A stretch of DNA of 64,000 nucleotides from Mesostigma viride. Lineage: Eukaryota; Streptophyta; Mesostigmatophyceae; Mesostigmatales; Mesostigmataceae. The stretch spans positions 1,373,267 through 1,437,266 of the forward strand of contig RPFO01000310.1 of NCBI GenBank assembly GCA_009746045.1, written 5' to 3'. A model generated the notes under the pieces. It did no database searches and had not been told where the DNA came from. It saw only the letters and a program-made list of their open reading frames with translations. Shown in pieces: positions 43,101 through 54,632 of this stretch; position 1 is the stretch's first letter; every line of letters starts with the position of its first letter. The translations under genes and the position numbers were made by a program.

Positions 43101-46100
43101 GTCGTTGCTGCGGGGGAAGGAGGGGAGGGGGGGGGGGGCAAGAGGGGTTGTCAAATAGGCCGGAGACAGGCACGTAGGTAGTACAATGAGATTTGCTTGA
43201 TTAGATAGAGATTGCTGCAGGTGAGTTTGTCCTCACTGTTTGACTAGCAATTTTGCATAATTTCTATCACTGCTGTAGGTACAGCATCGCAGGTAGGACC
43301 GGTAGAGTGAGATCTGGCAGCAACGATTAGGTTGGACAACAAGGCAAGCTGAGTCTTGTCGTCACTCGCCAGATTGTTTTCACACTATTACACCATAGTA
43401 CCATGTGCAGGCTCGAACTGAAAAAGGAAGAAAAGTGTTTGCATTAAAAATTATTCCAACCTCTTGCAGCAGGCGCTTGCACATCCACACATGAAAAGCT
43501 CAGTGAGTATACCAAGCACGAAGAGCATCGGCAGGCGGAACAACATGTATAGCCCGTTCCTCAGGTTACCCGTTGCTTGCTCCTGTAAAACTTCTGTTCC
43601 AGAGTTCCACATCACAGGCGACTGGCACACTTCACGAAACACAATGCCAACAGCCACGACTCCCGGCCTCTGGTCCATCTGCGGACTAATTTTGCTGTCT
43701 GTGGCTGCGGCCTCACCCAAACACGAATTTGCCAACGGTGGCTGCTGCCTCACAAAAAAAATTGCGATCAGTGGCTCCGGCCTCACCTCACGCCTGGATG
43801 CCGGAAATCGTGGATGATCGCCGCCAAAACCGCCGACAGCACATCGACGTCGTTCATGAATCTGTGGGCAATGGCAGCGCAAGTGGGAGAGCGGAAACGG
43901 CGGCATGAGCGAGAGAGCAGAAACGGCACCACGAGCGAGAGAGCAGAAACGGCACCACGAGTGGGAGAGCAGAAACAGCAGCACGAGCGGGAGAGCAGAA
44001 ACAGCAGCACGAGTGGAAGAGCAGAAACGGCAGCATGAGCGAGAGAGCAGAAACGGCAGCACGGGCGAGAGAGCCGAAACGGCAGCACGAGAGGGAGAGC
44101 AGAAACAGCAGCATGAGCGGGAGAGCAGAATCGGCACCACGAGTGGGAGAGCAGAAACAGCAGCATGAGCGGGAGAGCAGAAACGGCAGCACGAGCGGGA
44201 GAGCAGAAACGGCAGCACGAGCAGGAGAGCAGAAACAGCAGCACAAGCTGGAGAGCAGAAACAGCAGCATGAGTGGAAGAGCAGAAACGGCAGAACGAGC
44301 GGGAGAGCAGAAACAGCAGCATGAGCGGGAGAGCAGAAACGGCAGCACGAGGGGGAGAGCAGAAACGGCAGCACGAGCGGGAGGGCAGAAACGGCAGCAC
44401 GAGCAGGAGAGCAGAAACAGCAGCACAAGCTGGAGAGCAGAAACAGCAGCATGAGTGGAAGAGCAGAAACGGCAGAACGAGCGGGAGAGCAGAAACAGCA
44501 GCATGAGCGGGAGAGCAGAATCGGCACCACGAGTGGGAGAGCAGAAACAGCAGCATGAGCGGGAGAGCAGAAACGGCAGCACGAGCGGGAGAGCAGAAAC
44601 GGCAGCACGAGCAGGAGAGCAGAAACAGCAGCACAAGCTGGAGAGCAGAAACAGCAGCATGAGTGGAAGAGCAGAAACGGCAGAACGAGCGAGAGAGCAG
44701 AAACAGCAGCATGAGCGGGAGAGCAGAAACGGGCGCACAAGTGGGAGAGCAGAAACAGCAGCATGAGCGGGAGAGCAGAAACGGGCGCACGAGCGGGAGA
44801 GCGGAAACGGCGGCACGAGGGGGAGAGCAGAAACGGCGGCACGAGGGGGAGAGCAGAAACGGCAGCATGAGCGGGAGAGCGGAAACGGCGGCACGAGGGG
44901 GAGAGCAGAAACGGCAGCACGGGCGGGAGGGCAGAAACGGCAGCACGAGCGGGAGAGCAGATCACAGTAGGGTGACCCCTATGGTAATGCATTTAGCATT
45001 CCAACCTTAAGCATCAGGATCATCTGGAATTCGACTATGCATACCGGCAAGACCGAATATCCATGCGTTCCGGGCTAGTCACGGCTTCCGCTAGATGCTC
45101 TAGTCGGTGACCTCTTGCAAATTGAACCTGTGCAACCCACAGCGTTTGTGGGAAAACTGATGACAACGATAACAATGTGTGGAAGAAAGAGCTACCACCA
45201 TGTTTGCCACCCCAGAGTATACCACGCTGTTGACCACCATGTTTACCACCATGTTTACCACCATGTTTACCACCATGTTCACCGCCATGTTTACCACGTT
45301 GTTTACCACCATGTTTACCACCATGTTTACCACCATGTTTACCGCCATGTCTACCACGTTGTTTACCACCATGTTTACCGCCATGTTTACCACGTTGTTT
45401 ACCACCATGTTTACCGCCATGTTTACCACGTTGTTTACCACCATGTTTATCACCATGTTTACCGCCATGTCTACCACGTTGTTTACCACCATGTTTATCA
45501 CCATGTTTGCCACCCCAGAGAGCATGATTGGATAGCAACTGCAACGAGCAGGCGGAAGAAAAAGCCCGCCTAAAGCATAGTCAAACAGTTCCCGCACGTG
45601 AACAGGGGCAATGCAAAACAAAACCAGACGAATTTCCGCATCAAAAGAATCGCCCACCTCTTCGACCCCAGCGCCTGCAAGAAGTACGACACGTTCGAGA
45701 CCACGTCCGCGACATGGAGCCCGTTGTGGTACCCGTTCCCCCCAATCATTCCGGCCTCGATGAGCTGGAGGAAGCGCAGCAGCCGCCCTTTATGGATATT
45801 GAACAGATTGAACAGGTTGTGCTGGTTGAACACCTCCCACGCGGTGAACCGCAGCGTGCACCCAGTGAACACCAGGTCCATCTCGAACATGTCGCAGTCC
45901 CACGTGCCCACTTTGGCCGCAAACTGATGCGTGAGCTTGGGCGGGAGGAAGTTCTGGGGGATGAGGGGCTTGTAGGGGCGGCCCGCCGCGCCACCCCCGC
46001 CCCCGGACACCGCAATCCCCGGCTTCATCCCGCTTAAAAAATTCTGGGCCCCGCCCCCACCTTCAAGAGTCATGGATTCTTTTCGGCTCTGAGAGACCGT

Positions 46101-49100
46101 AAACTTGCAGTTCTGGACGCCCTCCTTGGGCGAATCGGTCAGCACGTCTAGGGACTGGCGGTACATCTGGGGGCTCCTTGGCTGTGGCCTCACCCCCCCC
46201 TCGTGCGTGTCAATGTCCAAGCTGGGCCCTCTGCGTGACTTCCCAACCCCAACCCTGACCGATAAATCGGTCCTCAATGCATCGCCGACGTTCCTCCCGC
46301 TCTTCCCGCCCTCAGGGCCTGCCGTGCCGGTGGAGGACGCATCGTCGGGATAGTCTGCTGTACTACTGGAGAGCGTCCTCGTACCTGTGGAGGTCGCCGG
46401 CGTGGCAGCAACACCCTTGGTGGGTGAGCCTGCACTGCCCGCCCTGCCCCCATTGCCCCCATGGCCCCCATTGCCCGCACTGCCTCGACCCACAGGCTTG
46501 TCAGCGATGCCAGCTGGTCCGCGGTCCCCATCCTTGCTGGCACCTTTGCTGCCAGGCGTCACGCCCGGACGAGCGGCAGCGCTGCTGCTGTCCTTGCTGG
46601 ATGGAGGCATGGCGCTGCTGGCGGTGACGTCGGCAGTGTCGTGACTCCCGAGGACACTGCCACCGCCACCGTGGCCACTGTCATCGCGAGGGATCAGGGC
46701 CGGGCTCTCCCTGGTAGGGCCCGCCGCCTCTAGAGCCACGGGGGTTGCCGTCAAGATCGCCCCGACAGCCAGGGGCATGGCAGCCATGGGCGCGCTAAAT
46801 CGAGGTGAGGGCATGTACGCCTTGAACAGGGGCTCCAAGGGCGCGAGTGGGGGCGCCTTCGAGGGGGGGACAGGCTCGGCATCAGGGAGCTGCGGGAGCG
46901 ACCCCAAGTCCAGGCTGAAGGATTTCCGCGAGACCCCCCCTGATCCAACAGGGGCGCTGCCTCCTTCCCTCCCTCCTTCCCAGCCTCCTTCCCTGCCTCC
47001 TTCCCTGCCTCCTTCCCTGCCTCCTTCCCTCTCCGGCTCGACCACCGCATGCTCCCACCCATCCAGGGACCCTTTCCGGTCACTCGGCCGCGCCCGCGTT
47101 TCGCTAATGCTGATGCTGTAACCTGTCCCGGATGATGTCCCCGCCGCTTCCCTCCCTCCCGTTTGCCCTCGTGAGCTCACGCCCCCCCCTTCCCGGGGGG
47201 ACAAACCCCCGCTCGACGTGACCCCCCCTACCCCCCCACCCCCGCACGGGTCGACCTCACCACCCCCGACCAGATCCAAGTCGATGTTCGTCACGGTGAG
47301 GCGCGGGCCAGAGGAGTGGGTCCCAATCCTGGGCCCCAGCACGTCCGCGGCACGTCCGCTCGCCGAGAGCAGCTCAGGCCCCTCAGAGACGCTACGATCC
47401 AGCGGCCGCGAGGACGGGAACGCCGACAGCATTTGCGGTGCGCCTTCCGCAATCCAGCCTGGGGCCTTGTTCCCCAAACCCCCCTTCCCTTTGATGCTCC
47501 CCCCCTCCTCCTCCCTCTGGCTGGGGACACCGAGTGACAAGGGCGGGTAGGGCTCCCCGGAGAATGCCCGTTTGACCTGCCCAGGAGACGTCGTCTCCCA
47601 GAACTCGCGTCGGCTAGGGCTGAAGCTCCCCTGGTCGGCTGCATTTGTGTCATTCTCGCTCTCATGACGGCGGCCGGCAGCGATGCGGGTGGCCTTGCGG
47701 GCGGTCGCGGCGAGCGTGTGGCCGTCGGCGCAACCGCTGTTGCCTTCGCGTCCCGACGCGTTCGCTTTGGGTGTGAGCAGGTTGCACTCGAGCCAGCGGG
47801 TCGTTTCCGGGTCAAGTCCCTGGAAACAGAGAATTGATAAAGCATCGACGAAGCATAGAAACCCCCGCCCAAAACAAGCTTCCATAAAGTAAGAAAAGCG
47901 GGTCATTTCATGGTCAAGGCCCTGTACTTGTAGTATAACTACAAGAACCTAAATAATAAATTACATAATCAAAGAGGGAAATCAAACCAAGTGAAGAAAC
48001 GAAGCAAAGCAATCTAGTAAGCAGATCATAAGAGCAAGTGGATCGTCTCACGGTCAAGCCCCTGGCGTGGGGCGTCGGATGGTACCTTGTTTACAGTAAT
48101 GATACCGCCCCCTTTCATACAGTAGGGGGAGGGTAGTGTGTACCGCATACAACACAGTGTGCGGTAGTGCGTGCATGCATTCAGTACAGTAACGATCGTG
48201 CATCCGTAGATGTGATGCAGCAACCGCAGGCCTAACCTCTTGGTGATCAATACGGTTACAGCCACACAGGTTGTGAATCCGAATCTCTTGTTGTAAGAAA
48301 TATACAAGCGGGATGATCTCCAGGCCATACGCAAGGAGAGTCTCGCCAGGTGCCAAGCTACTCCAAACAAGTGGCGACAATATACCCCCCCAAAAAAGTA
48401 GCCCCCGAGCACATGCACGTGCTCTCGAAACAGAATCAGAACTTTCATCGGAACATCTAAACATGTCTTCTTGGTAGCCTGATCTAAACACATCTCCTTC
48501 CCTCGACCCACCTGCATCGCGGCAAAATCCAGCAGACCCATCGGCGTCCTCAGGTCGGAGACGCCCATCTTCTCGATCAGCCCCAGCACGCTCTTGATCG
48601 TGTCCACGATCGACGCGGGCACGTTGGCCTCCGCCATGCTCTGCGTGAGCAGGTGCCGGACCTTGGTCAACGGCGTGGCCATGTCCAGGACGTCATCCAG
48701 GCATTTGGGGCTGGTCGCGCGTGCAAGCATCTCTTTCAGGTCGCTGTTCTGCCGCTGGCTCTTGATCAGGTTGATCGCAAGTGTGAAGGACTTTTGGACC
48801 GCCTGCTCTGCGAGCTCTCGACTGTCTACGTACATCCGGTACGAGCTCAGCACGATTGAGCGTCGCCACCACGCGACGTGGAGCAGCGCCAGCTGGCAGG
48901 CCAGCAGGAAGAATGCGCAGGGGAGCAGGTGGGAGCCCGCGAGGGTGGCCCGGTCCTCCCAGGGACCCCCCGGGGAGCCCAGGGACGCCAGCGCGAACGA
49001 GAGGAAGCACAGGACGGCCGTGGTGGCCGCCACAGACGACAGGACTAGGTTCAGGTACACGAACGCATGGAGTGTGATTGTGCACGTGCACAGCCAGAGG

Positions 49101-52100
49101 GTCAGTGTGGCCAGCTCCCCCGTCACGAGTGCACCAGTGGATAGCCCGCGATAAACACTGTGGAACGTACCCCCGGTGGCCTCCCCGTTACTGCCACCTC
49201 CGGCGCCACCCACCAATGCGTCGTAGGCAGCAATGCCCACGGAGGTGACACCAGAGCTGCCGTCCATGCCCGTGATCTGGCCCGCTGGAGACGTCTCGAA
49301 CCCGCAGTAAGGGTCGAGGAGGGACCAGACCGTCTGGCCGATCATGAGGAGGCAGCAGGTGGCGGTGCCGATTACCGATGGCTCCAGTATTGGGGGCAGG
49401 ATGAGAATCACGGTTGGGCTGTTCCGTCCATGACTACTGCCGTCCCCATGGACGCTGCCGCTGTTCCGTCGCCGCAGCCACCATCGTCGGAGGGGCACCA
49501 AGAGGGCGCCTGCCGCGATGACTGAGAGGACAAAGGCGAGGTGCATCGCGGCGCCCGCGCAGGAGAAGCTGTCGTAGAGGACAAACACGTGGACGAGCGC
49601 GGACGCAAGCAGGAGGAGCGTGCCGAGGGCGAGCGACAGGTAGCCGTTCTGGAGGCCGACGCATGTCCTCAGGTATTTTTGGTAGCTCACCTGGGGGGGG
49701 GAGGCGAGGGGAGAGGCGCAGGGGAGGGGGAGGGGGGGAAGGGAAGGGGCGGGGGGGGGGGGTAAGTAAGGGGAGGGGAGGGGAGGTAGGCGGAGGTGAG
49801 TTGGGTTGAGTTGAGTTGAGTTGAGTTGAGTTGAGTCGAGTCGAGTCGAGTCGAGTCGAGTCGAGTCGAGTCGAGTCGAGTCGAGTCGAGTCGAGTCGAG
49901 TCGAGTCGAGTCGAGTCGAGTCGAGTCGAGTCGAGTCGAGTCGAGTCGAGTCGAGTCGAGTCGAGTCGAGTCGAGTCGAGTCGAGTCGAGTCGAGTCGAG
50001 TCGAGTCGAGTCGAGTCGAGTCGAGTCGAGTCGAGTCGTGTCGAGTCGAGGTGACATGAGTTGAGTTGAGTTGAGTTGAGTTGAGTTGAGTTGAGTTGAG
50101 TTGAGTTGAGTTGAGTTGAGTTGAGTTGAGTTGAGTTGAGTTGAGTTGAGTTGAGTTGAGTTGAGTTGAGTTGAGGTGAGTTGAGGTGAGGTGAGGTGAG
50201 GTGAGGAGAGGTGAGGAGAGGTGAGGAGAGGTGAGGAGACGTGAGGAGAGGTGAGGAGAGGTGAAGAGAGGTGAGGAGTGGGGAGAAGTGGGGAGGAGCA
50301 GTGAGGAGAGCTGAGGAGTGGGGAGGAGAGGGGAGGAGTGGGGAGGAGAGGGGAGGGGAGCGGGGGAGAGGGGAGGAGAGGGGAGGAGAGGGGAGGAGAG
50401 GGGAGGAGAGGGGAGGAGAGGGGAGGAGAGGGGAGGAGAGGGGAGGAGAGGGGGGAGAGGGGAGGAGAGGGGAGGAGAGGGGAGGAGAGGGGAGGAGAGG
50501 GGAGGAGAGGGGAGGAGAGGGGAGGAGAGGGGAGGAGAGGGGAGGAGAGGGGAGGAGAGGGGAGGAGAGGGGAGGAGAGGGGAGGAGAGGGGAGGAGAGG
50601 GGAGGAGAGGGGAGGAGAGGGGAGGAGAGGGGAGGAGAGGGGAGGAGAGGGGAGGAGAGGGGAGGAGAGGGGAGGAGAGGGGAGGAGAGGGAGGAGAGGG
50701 GAGGAGAGGGGAGGAGAGGGGAGGAGAGGGGGGAGAGGGGAGGAGAGGGGAGGAGAGGGGAGGAGAGGGGAGGAGAGGGGAGGAGAGGGGAGGAGAGGGG
50801 AGGAGAGGGGAGGAGAGAGGAGAGGGGAGGAGAGGGGAGGAGAGGGGAGGAGAGGGGAGGAGAGGGGAGGAGAGGGGAGGAGAGGAGAGGTCAGATGGAC
50901 GACACCGCGGAAAACGCAATGGACAGACGCAGGGGATGGGGAGGAGGGGGTCGTGGGAAGGTAGATGACACAGGCAAAGACCCCCTGACCTGAGGCGGGG
51001 GTCAAGGAGGAGACTTCGTATGCAGAAAGACGCGGGTGAACCACAGACGGGGCGGGAAGGGAAGTTAAGGGAGGGAAGGGGAGGGGAGGAGATGGCCACA
51101 CCGCGGGGGGGGGGGGGGGGAAGGAGACCCATAGAGGGGGCAGATGGGGAGGTACTGTGGAGAGAGGGGAGAGGAAGGAGTCAGGGAAACGATGTGGGTG
51201 AAGATGCTGAGGGGGCAGATGGGGAGGTGGAGACATAACTGGCAGAGACAGCGAGCATGAGCAGTCCATGACTGTCTGCAGCAGGCACACAAAATTGTCT
51301 GCGGCAGGCCCACAAATTTGTCTGCAGCAGGCCCATAAAACTGTCTGTAGCAGGCCCACCAAACTGTCTGCATGCAACAACCACACAAACGTGTTTGTAC
51401 CAGGCACACAAACCTGTTTGTAACAGGCACAGAAACTGCGTGCAACAGGCTCACGAAACTGTGTGCAACAGGCGTGGCACAAAACTGTTTGCAACAGGCA
51501 CACAAAACCTTCGTAGAAGGCACACAAAACTGTCTGTAGCAGGCACAAGATTACAGTATCGCTACTTGAATTATGGAATCTGCCCCGATCATGGTGTCAG
51601 CAGGAATGGATGGGGTAAGTGCGAGCGCCTTCCGAGGCAACCATACTATTCTAAAGCGCGGTTGGATCCTAATGGGATGCGTAGGTGTCCATAAACCATG
51701 CATCGGTCATGTAAGATTGTGTGAGAGCCAGCGAGCCAGGTGCCATCTGGAACCGTGACCAAAACCACTTTGACCAATATACATTCACTGAAAATGATAA
51801 ATTACTGGAATGAGGCAGCAACAAAGTGAAAGCACAAGACAAGAACAAGCAAAGAGCAATCGCTAGCCAGCACAGCAAACAACTACTTACTACTGGCAGG
51901 CAACAGGCTGCGCTCCCCGGCCCGACGGAGGGCCCTAGGTACAACTAAACCGCCTGGGTCACGGGAAGAATATACATGTACGCAGTAAATACATGTAATA
52001 TACTTATAACACATATATTATCTCTACCATTCTACCATTCTTAATTTACAACTATATATACAGCCAGACATACCTCGAGGCTGGTAGGTAGGGTCAGTGC

Positions 52101-52523
52101 CGCCTCCTCCTTGGCATTGGCAAGGGCCTGGCCAAGGCTGTTGGCGCGTGCAAGGGCACCAGTAGGGGACATTTGCATGCTCGGCCGACTGCTTCGCGGC
52201 GCTGACACCGTGGGAGATGCGGGAGATATGTCCAGGCTTGTCTGCACAGCCGGAAGGTCAGGGAGGGGCCAAAATGGCTCCACCTTGGACTTGCTGAGAC
52301 TGCTCACGCGCATCGGATTACTATGCGTAGGTGATGTGAGCTTGGGCGGCGGCCCACAGAGACTCCTCCTCCGCTTCACTTCCGCTGTCGAAGGCGGCGG
52401 CAAGACCCATCGTTGCGTTGAGGCAAGCGTGGGTGACATGCTGTGACGGGGCACGCGGGGAAGCATGGCGTGTGTCGACCTCGTCGACGGGGATTCCGGC
52501 TCCGGAGAGCTGCGGTCATCCAT
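40195..52523 (-). CDS. Membrane-anchored class I 3',5'-cyclic nucleotide phosphodiesterase
   Basis: The enzyme hydrolyses cAMP and/or cGMP. Seven exons (minus): 52523-52074, 49690-48512, 47819-45658, 43861-43787, 43107-42769, 41664-41595, 40422-40195; all phases fit, giving 1500 residues and TGA. Residues 1-150 are Ser/Pro-rich. Residues 151-543 hold about six hydrophobic membrane spans. Residues 544-1180 are low-complexity, with an REGG repeat. The PDE catalytic domain covers about 1190-1500: YHNGLHVADV (H1241, H1245, D1248), HDFRHPG (H1281, D1282), NTHHHLAISYNDRSVLENYH, MKCGDIGH (D1400), GLPISSFCDR and SQVGF with the purine-clamp Gln1451. All metal-binding residues of the family are present. 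Introns hold large repeats. I chose the ATG at 52523 because the mirror copy conserves it. Substrate preference cannot be read from the sequence. Confidence 0.9.
40860..41013. repeat. GGCGA pentamer array in PDE intron
   Basis: Six GAGGCGAGGG decamers are followed by about 18 GGCGA pentamers. The array lies in the intron between 41595 and 40422; on the sense strand it is TCGCC, pyrimidine-rich. Confidence 0.92.
42255..42768 (-). repeat. Decaying tandem echoes of the end of the exon at 42769
   Basis: The last 55 bases of the exon 43107-42769, encoding VRLALVQMAMKCGDIG, plus donor and about 60 intron bases recur at 42629-42695 and 42479-42543. Two weaker copies lie near 42375-42420 and 42258-42310. 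The two nearer echoes keep the GATATCGG/GTGGGT donor. Confidence 0.82.
43887..44960 (-). repeat. 26-bp minisatellite, about 41 copies, in PDE intron
   Basis: The unit is AGCGGGAGAGCAGAAACGGC followed by AGCACG (plus strand), with point variants and higher-order groupings. It starts about 26 bases from the 75-base HD exon at 43787-43861. Because 26 is not divisible by 3 and no unit frame has a stop, long open frames run in all three sense frames (up to 513 codons); these are repeat products. Confidence 0.93.
45193..45522. repeat. 12-bp minisatellite in PDE intron
   Basis: About 27 units of ACCACCATGTTT with variants (GCC for ACC, ACG for ACC). Higher-order blocks of 3-5 units end in ACCACGTTG. 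Confidence 0.92.
49801..50900 (-). repeat. Ordered pentamer/decamer repeats in PDE intron 1
   Basis: On the plus strand: GAGTT (49801-49833), CGAGT (49834-50055), GAGTT (50056-50175), degenerate GAGGT/GAGGA (50176-50340), then GGGGAGGAGA decamers (50341-50890). The acceptor for exon 2 follows directly at 49691-49692. The sense strand is pyrimidine-rich throughout. Confidence 0.93.
51262..51548 (-). repeat. About 27-bp degenerate minisatellite in PDE intron 1
   Basis: Roughly ten units of the form CTGTCTGCAGCAGGCACACA (plus several bases) with high divergence. Related units are in the mirror intron at about 57235-57410. Confidence 0.8.
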
Positions 52524-52569
52524 CTTGGCAACAGGCCACCGAAGGGCCAGCCCCGAACGCTAGCTCTCT

Positions 52570-52690
52570 GTATGAATCCCCCTCAAGTTGCCAAGCGGTA
52601 GATTGGCCGGGAAGACCGGGTTCAAACCCAGCCTAGCATGTAGAAACGGCTGCATGGAAGCCGCTTTACCATCTAATCAAGGGCTAACGT
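52570..52690 (-). other. tRNA-like boxes just upstream of the PDE start codon
   Basis: On the minus strand: TGGTAAAGCGG (A-box-like) and, 41 bases later, GGGTTTGAACCC (B-box-like). No cloverleaf can be drawn with a proper T stem, so it is not a tRNA gene; it may be a tRNA-derived SINE remnant. The mirror copy at 55040-55125 has both boxes altered. Confidence 0.3.
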
Positions 52691-54145
52691 TGACGCTGCC
52701 ATTCTGCGTTGATTAGTGCCGATCATTCAAGTTGCTAGCAACTGGGATATCTGACTCACATGGTTTCGTCGAGATAGAGCCGGGTGAACTTTTATTCGCG
52801 ACATTTGCATCCCGATCACACCTGTTCGCAAATATAAGCTGCATTCGCCCATGGTGTCAGTATTACCAAACTTTTGAGTTTAGCCATCGTCGGCACCTCC
52901 TAACCCAGTTGGCAACCCGTCGGGAATGGGCACGACGGCGAGAATTTGTTGTCTGTAAGTGGGCTGGCAAGTAATATAATTGAATATCTACTAATGTAAA
53001 CGCCGACGGATTGATATTTTTTCAGAAATGTACTGCATGGTAGCTGTCATGTTCGCCACGCGGCAGACTGCTGGGTCAAGTGGGGTGAGCTGGATATGCC
53101 GAGTGCCGACGCTAAGTAATGGCGGCCTTATTAGGTAATATAACACAGCCAAAAAGTGTTCCTGGTTCAGGCCTGGTTGCCTCTTATTAGTACGATCCAA
53201 TACAAATTGCAATTGTGCTTCCAAAACAATGTAATACAATAAATAATTAAATATGGTCTGGAGTCTGGACAAGAAATATATTGTCTGCACGATTTTCCAG
53301 GCTGTTCCGGCCGTACGGAGTGCACTATTCTCCCGTTTTCGGCCCATTCTCGGAAGAACCAAACTGAAAGGTTCGAACTTCGAACTGCAGTGCTAATTTT
53401 TGTGCCGGACAGCCCCGCCGGGGATAATGGATGGATGGATTGACGGATTTTCATCCCCTATTCCTATGTTTTCTCACGTGTACGGCCTTATAAGCTTCGC
53501 CAATTCTGGCGAACCTAACGGTTCTTCCGAAATTGGCTCCGCCTGATAAACAAGTCGATGGGCTCGCAAACCTAAAACTTTGCCTTCATTTTGGGTCGCA
53601 AACTATAAATTTCACCCTGTTTTTGGGTCGCAAAGTAGGTTTGTCGCAAAGTGATCTTGACCACTACACGTGTACGGTAATCTCTCTTTAGAGCCTACGT
53701 CGCCTCGCAATCGCTCATCGCTGCAGTAAAATCTATTTTCAACGGCAGTTCATGATCTGCACAGGATCTGCAAGAGAAATTCTATCCTGGACCCCCGCGC
53801 CCGTTGCCGTTCGAAAAATTAGGGATATTGCAAACCGTAACCTTTCCGCCATGAAATGAGGTCATCAACTAGTGTTGTTGGCCCGGAAAATATTCGCCGC
53901 GCCAGGTCCCGCGTCACGTGTGGTCTCAAACGGTAGTTTCATTACACGCCGGTTGGTCTAAAGTTGTTGATCAGATTTTATTCCCGCGCAAAAAGTGTCA
54001 TTCAAGCCGTTACGTGGTTAAGAAGGCGTGGGAAACAACAACAACAACAAGAATGCTCATCTCTCCCACCCATTTACTCTCCCAACGTTTTACGACCGTC
54101 AGATGGGTGAATCTGACGGACGGACGGACAGGTACACCCGAGAAC

Positions 54146-54228
54146 CGCACAGATGTAGCCGAAATCCGCACAGATGTAGCCGAAATCCGCACAGATGTAG
54201 CCGAAAAACCGCACAGATGTATCCGACA
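54146..54228 (+). repeat. 21-bp tandem repeat, about four copies
   Basis: The unit CGCACAGATGTAGCCGAAATC is present in 3-4 copies; the last is degenerate. Confidence 0.9.
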
Positions 54229-54575
54229 AACCACATAGACGCGACGCGAGGGATTGGGGCCGTCGGATGGTGGAGGCGTTGTCCCCAACCCGAGGGGCGA
54301 CGGGTTGACAAGGGTAAAGGTGGCGCAAGCCACCGGCGGTGGGCGGGGGCGGCCAAGCGCCTGTGGCGCGGTGGAACAACATACATATGATTCACAACAA
54401 GAACAAGAGTGAATCTACGGGGGAACACAACGTGGTTAAGGCGTGGGACAATTCAAGGCGTGGGACAAGTCACACACCAACAACTTCAGCCGTTAGCCGT
54501 CAGATAATACCTAAGTGTCATGTCACGTCATGACGTTGTGGCAGTCAGTCATGATCAGTGGCGTGGGATCCAAGT

Positions 54576-54632
54576 TATCCAACTGACTGACTGACCGACT
54601 GACTGACTGAGTGACTGAGTGACTGACTTAGT
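54576..54632. repeat. GACT microsatellite
   Basis: GACT/GAGT tetramers; further short blocks occur at 54690-54715. Confidence 0.85.

Larger units (their letters stand above)
46271..52985 (-). repeat. Left arm of a large inverted duplication
   Basis: This arm mirrors 54762-64000. It includes PDE exons 1-2 and most of exon 3, introns 1-2 and about 460 bases upstream of the start codon. Position 46271 pairs with 64000, so the true arm may extend further. Arms differ mainly in intron 1 length. Confidence 0.92.

Noticed and set aside
43451-44992. 513-codon minus-strand open frame rich in Cys, Ser and Leu
   Set aside because: It is a translation of the 26-bp minisatellite. Other frames of the same repeat are equally open, so no selection for coding is visible.
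43887-45522. CRISPR array
   Set aside because: The units are contiguous tandem repeats without spacers, in a eukaryotic intron.
49434-51548. 704-codon minus-strand frame with LSSPLLPSP, NSTQL and DSTRL repeats
   Set aside because: Product of the intron 1 simple repeats; it crosses the exon 2 acceptor out of the PDE frame.
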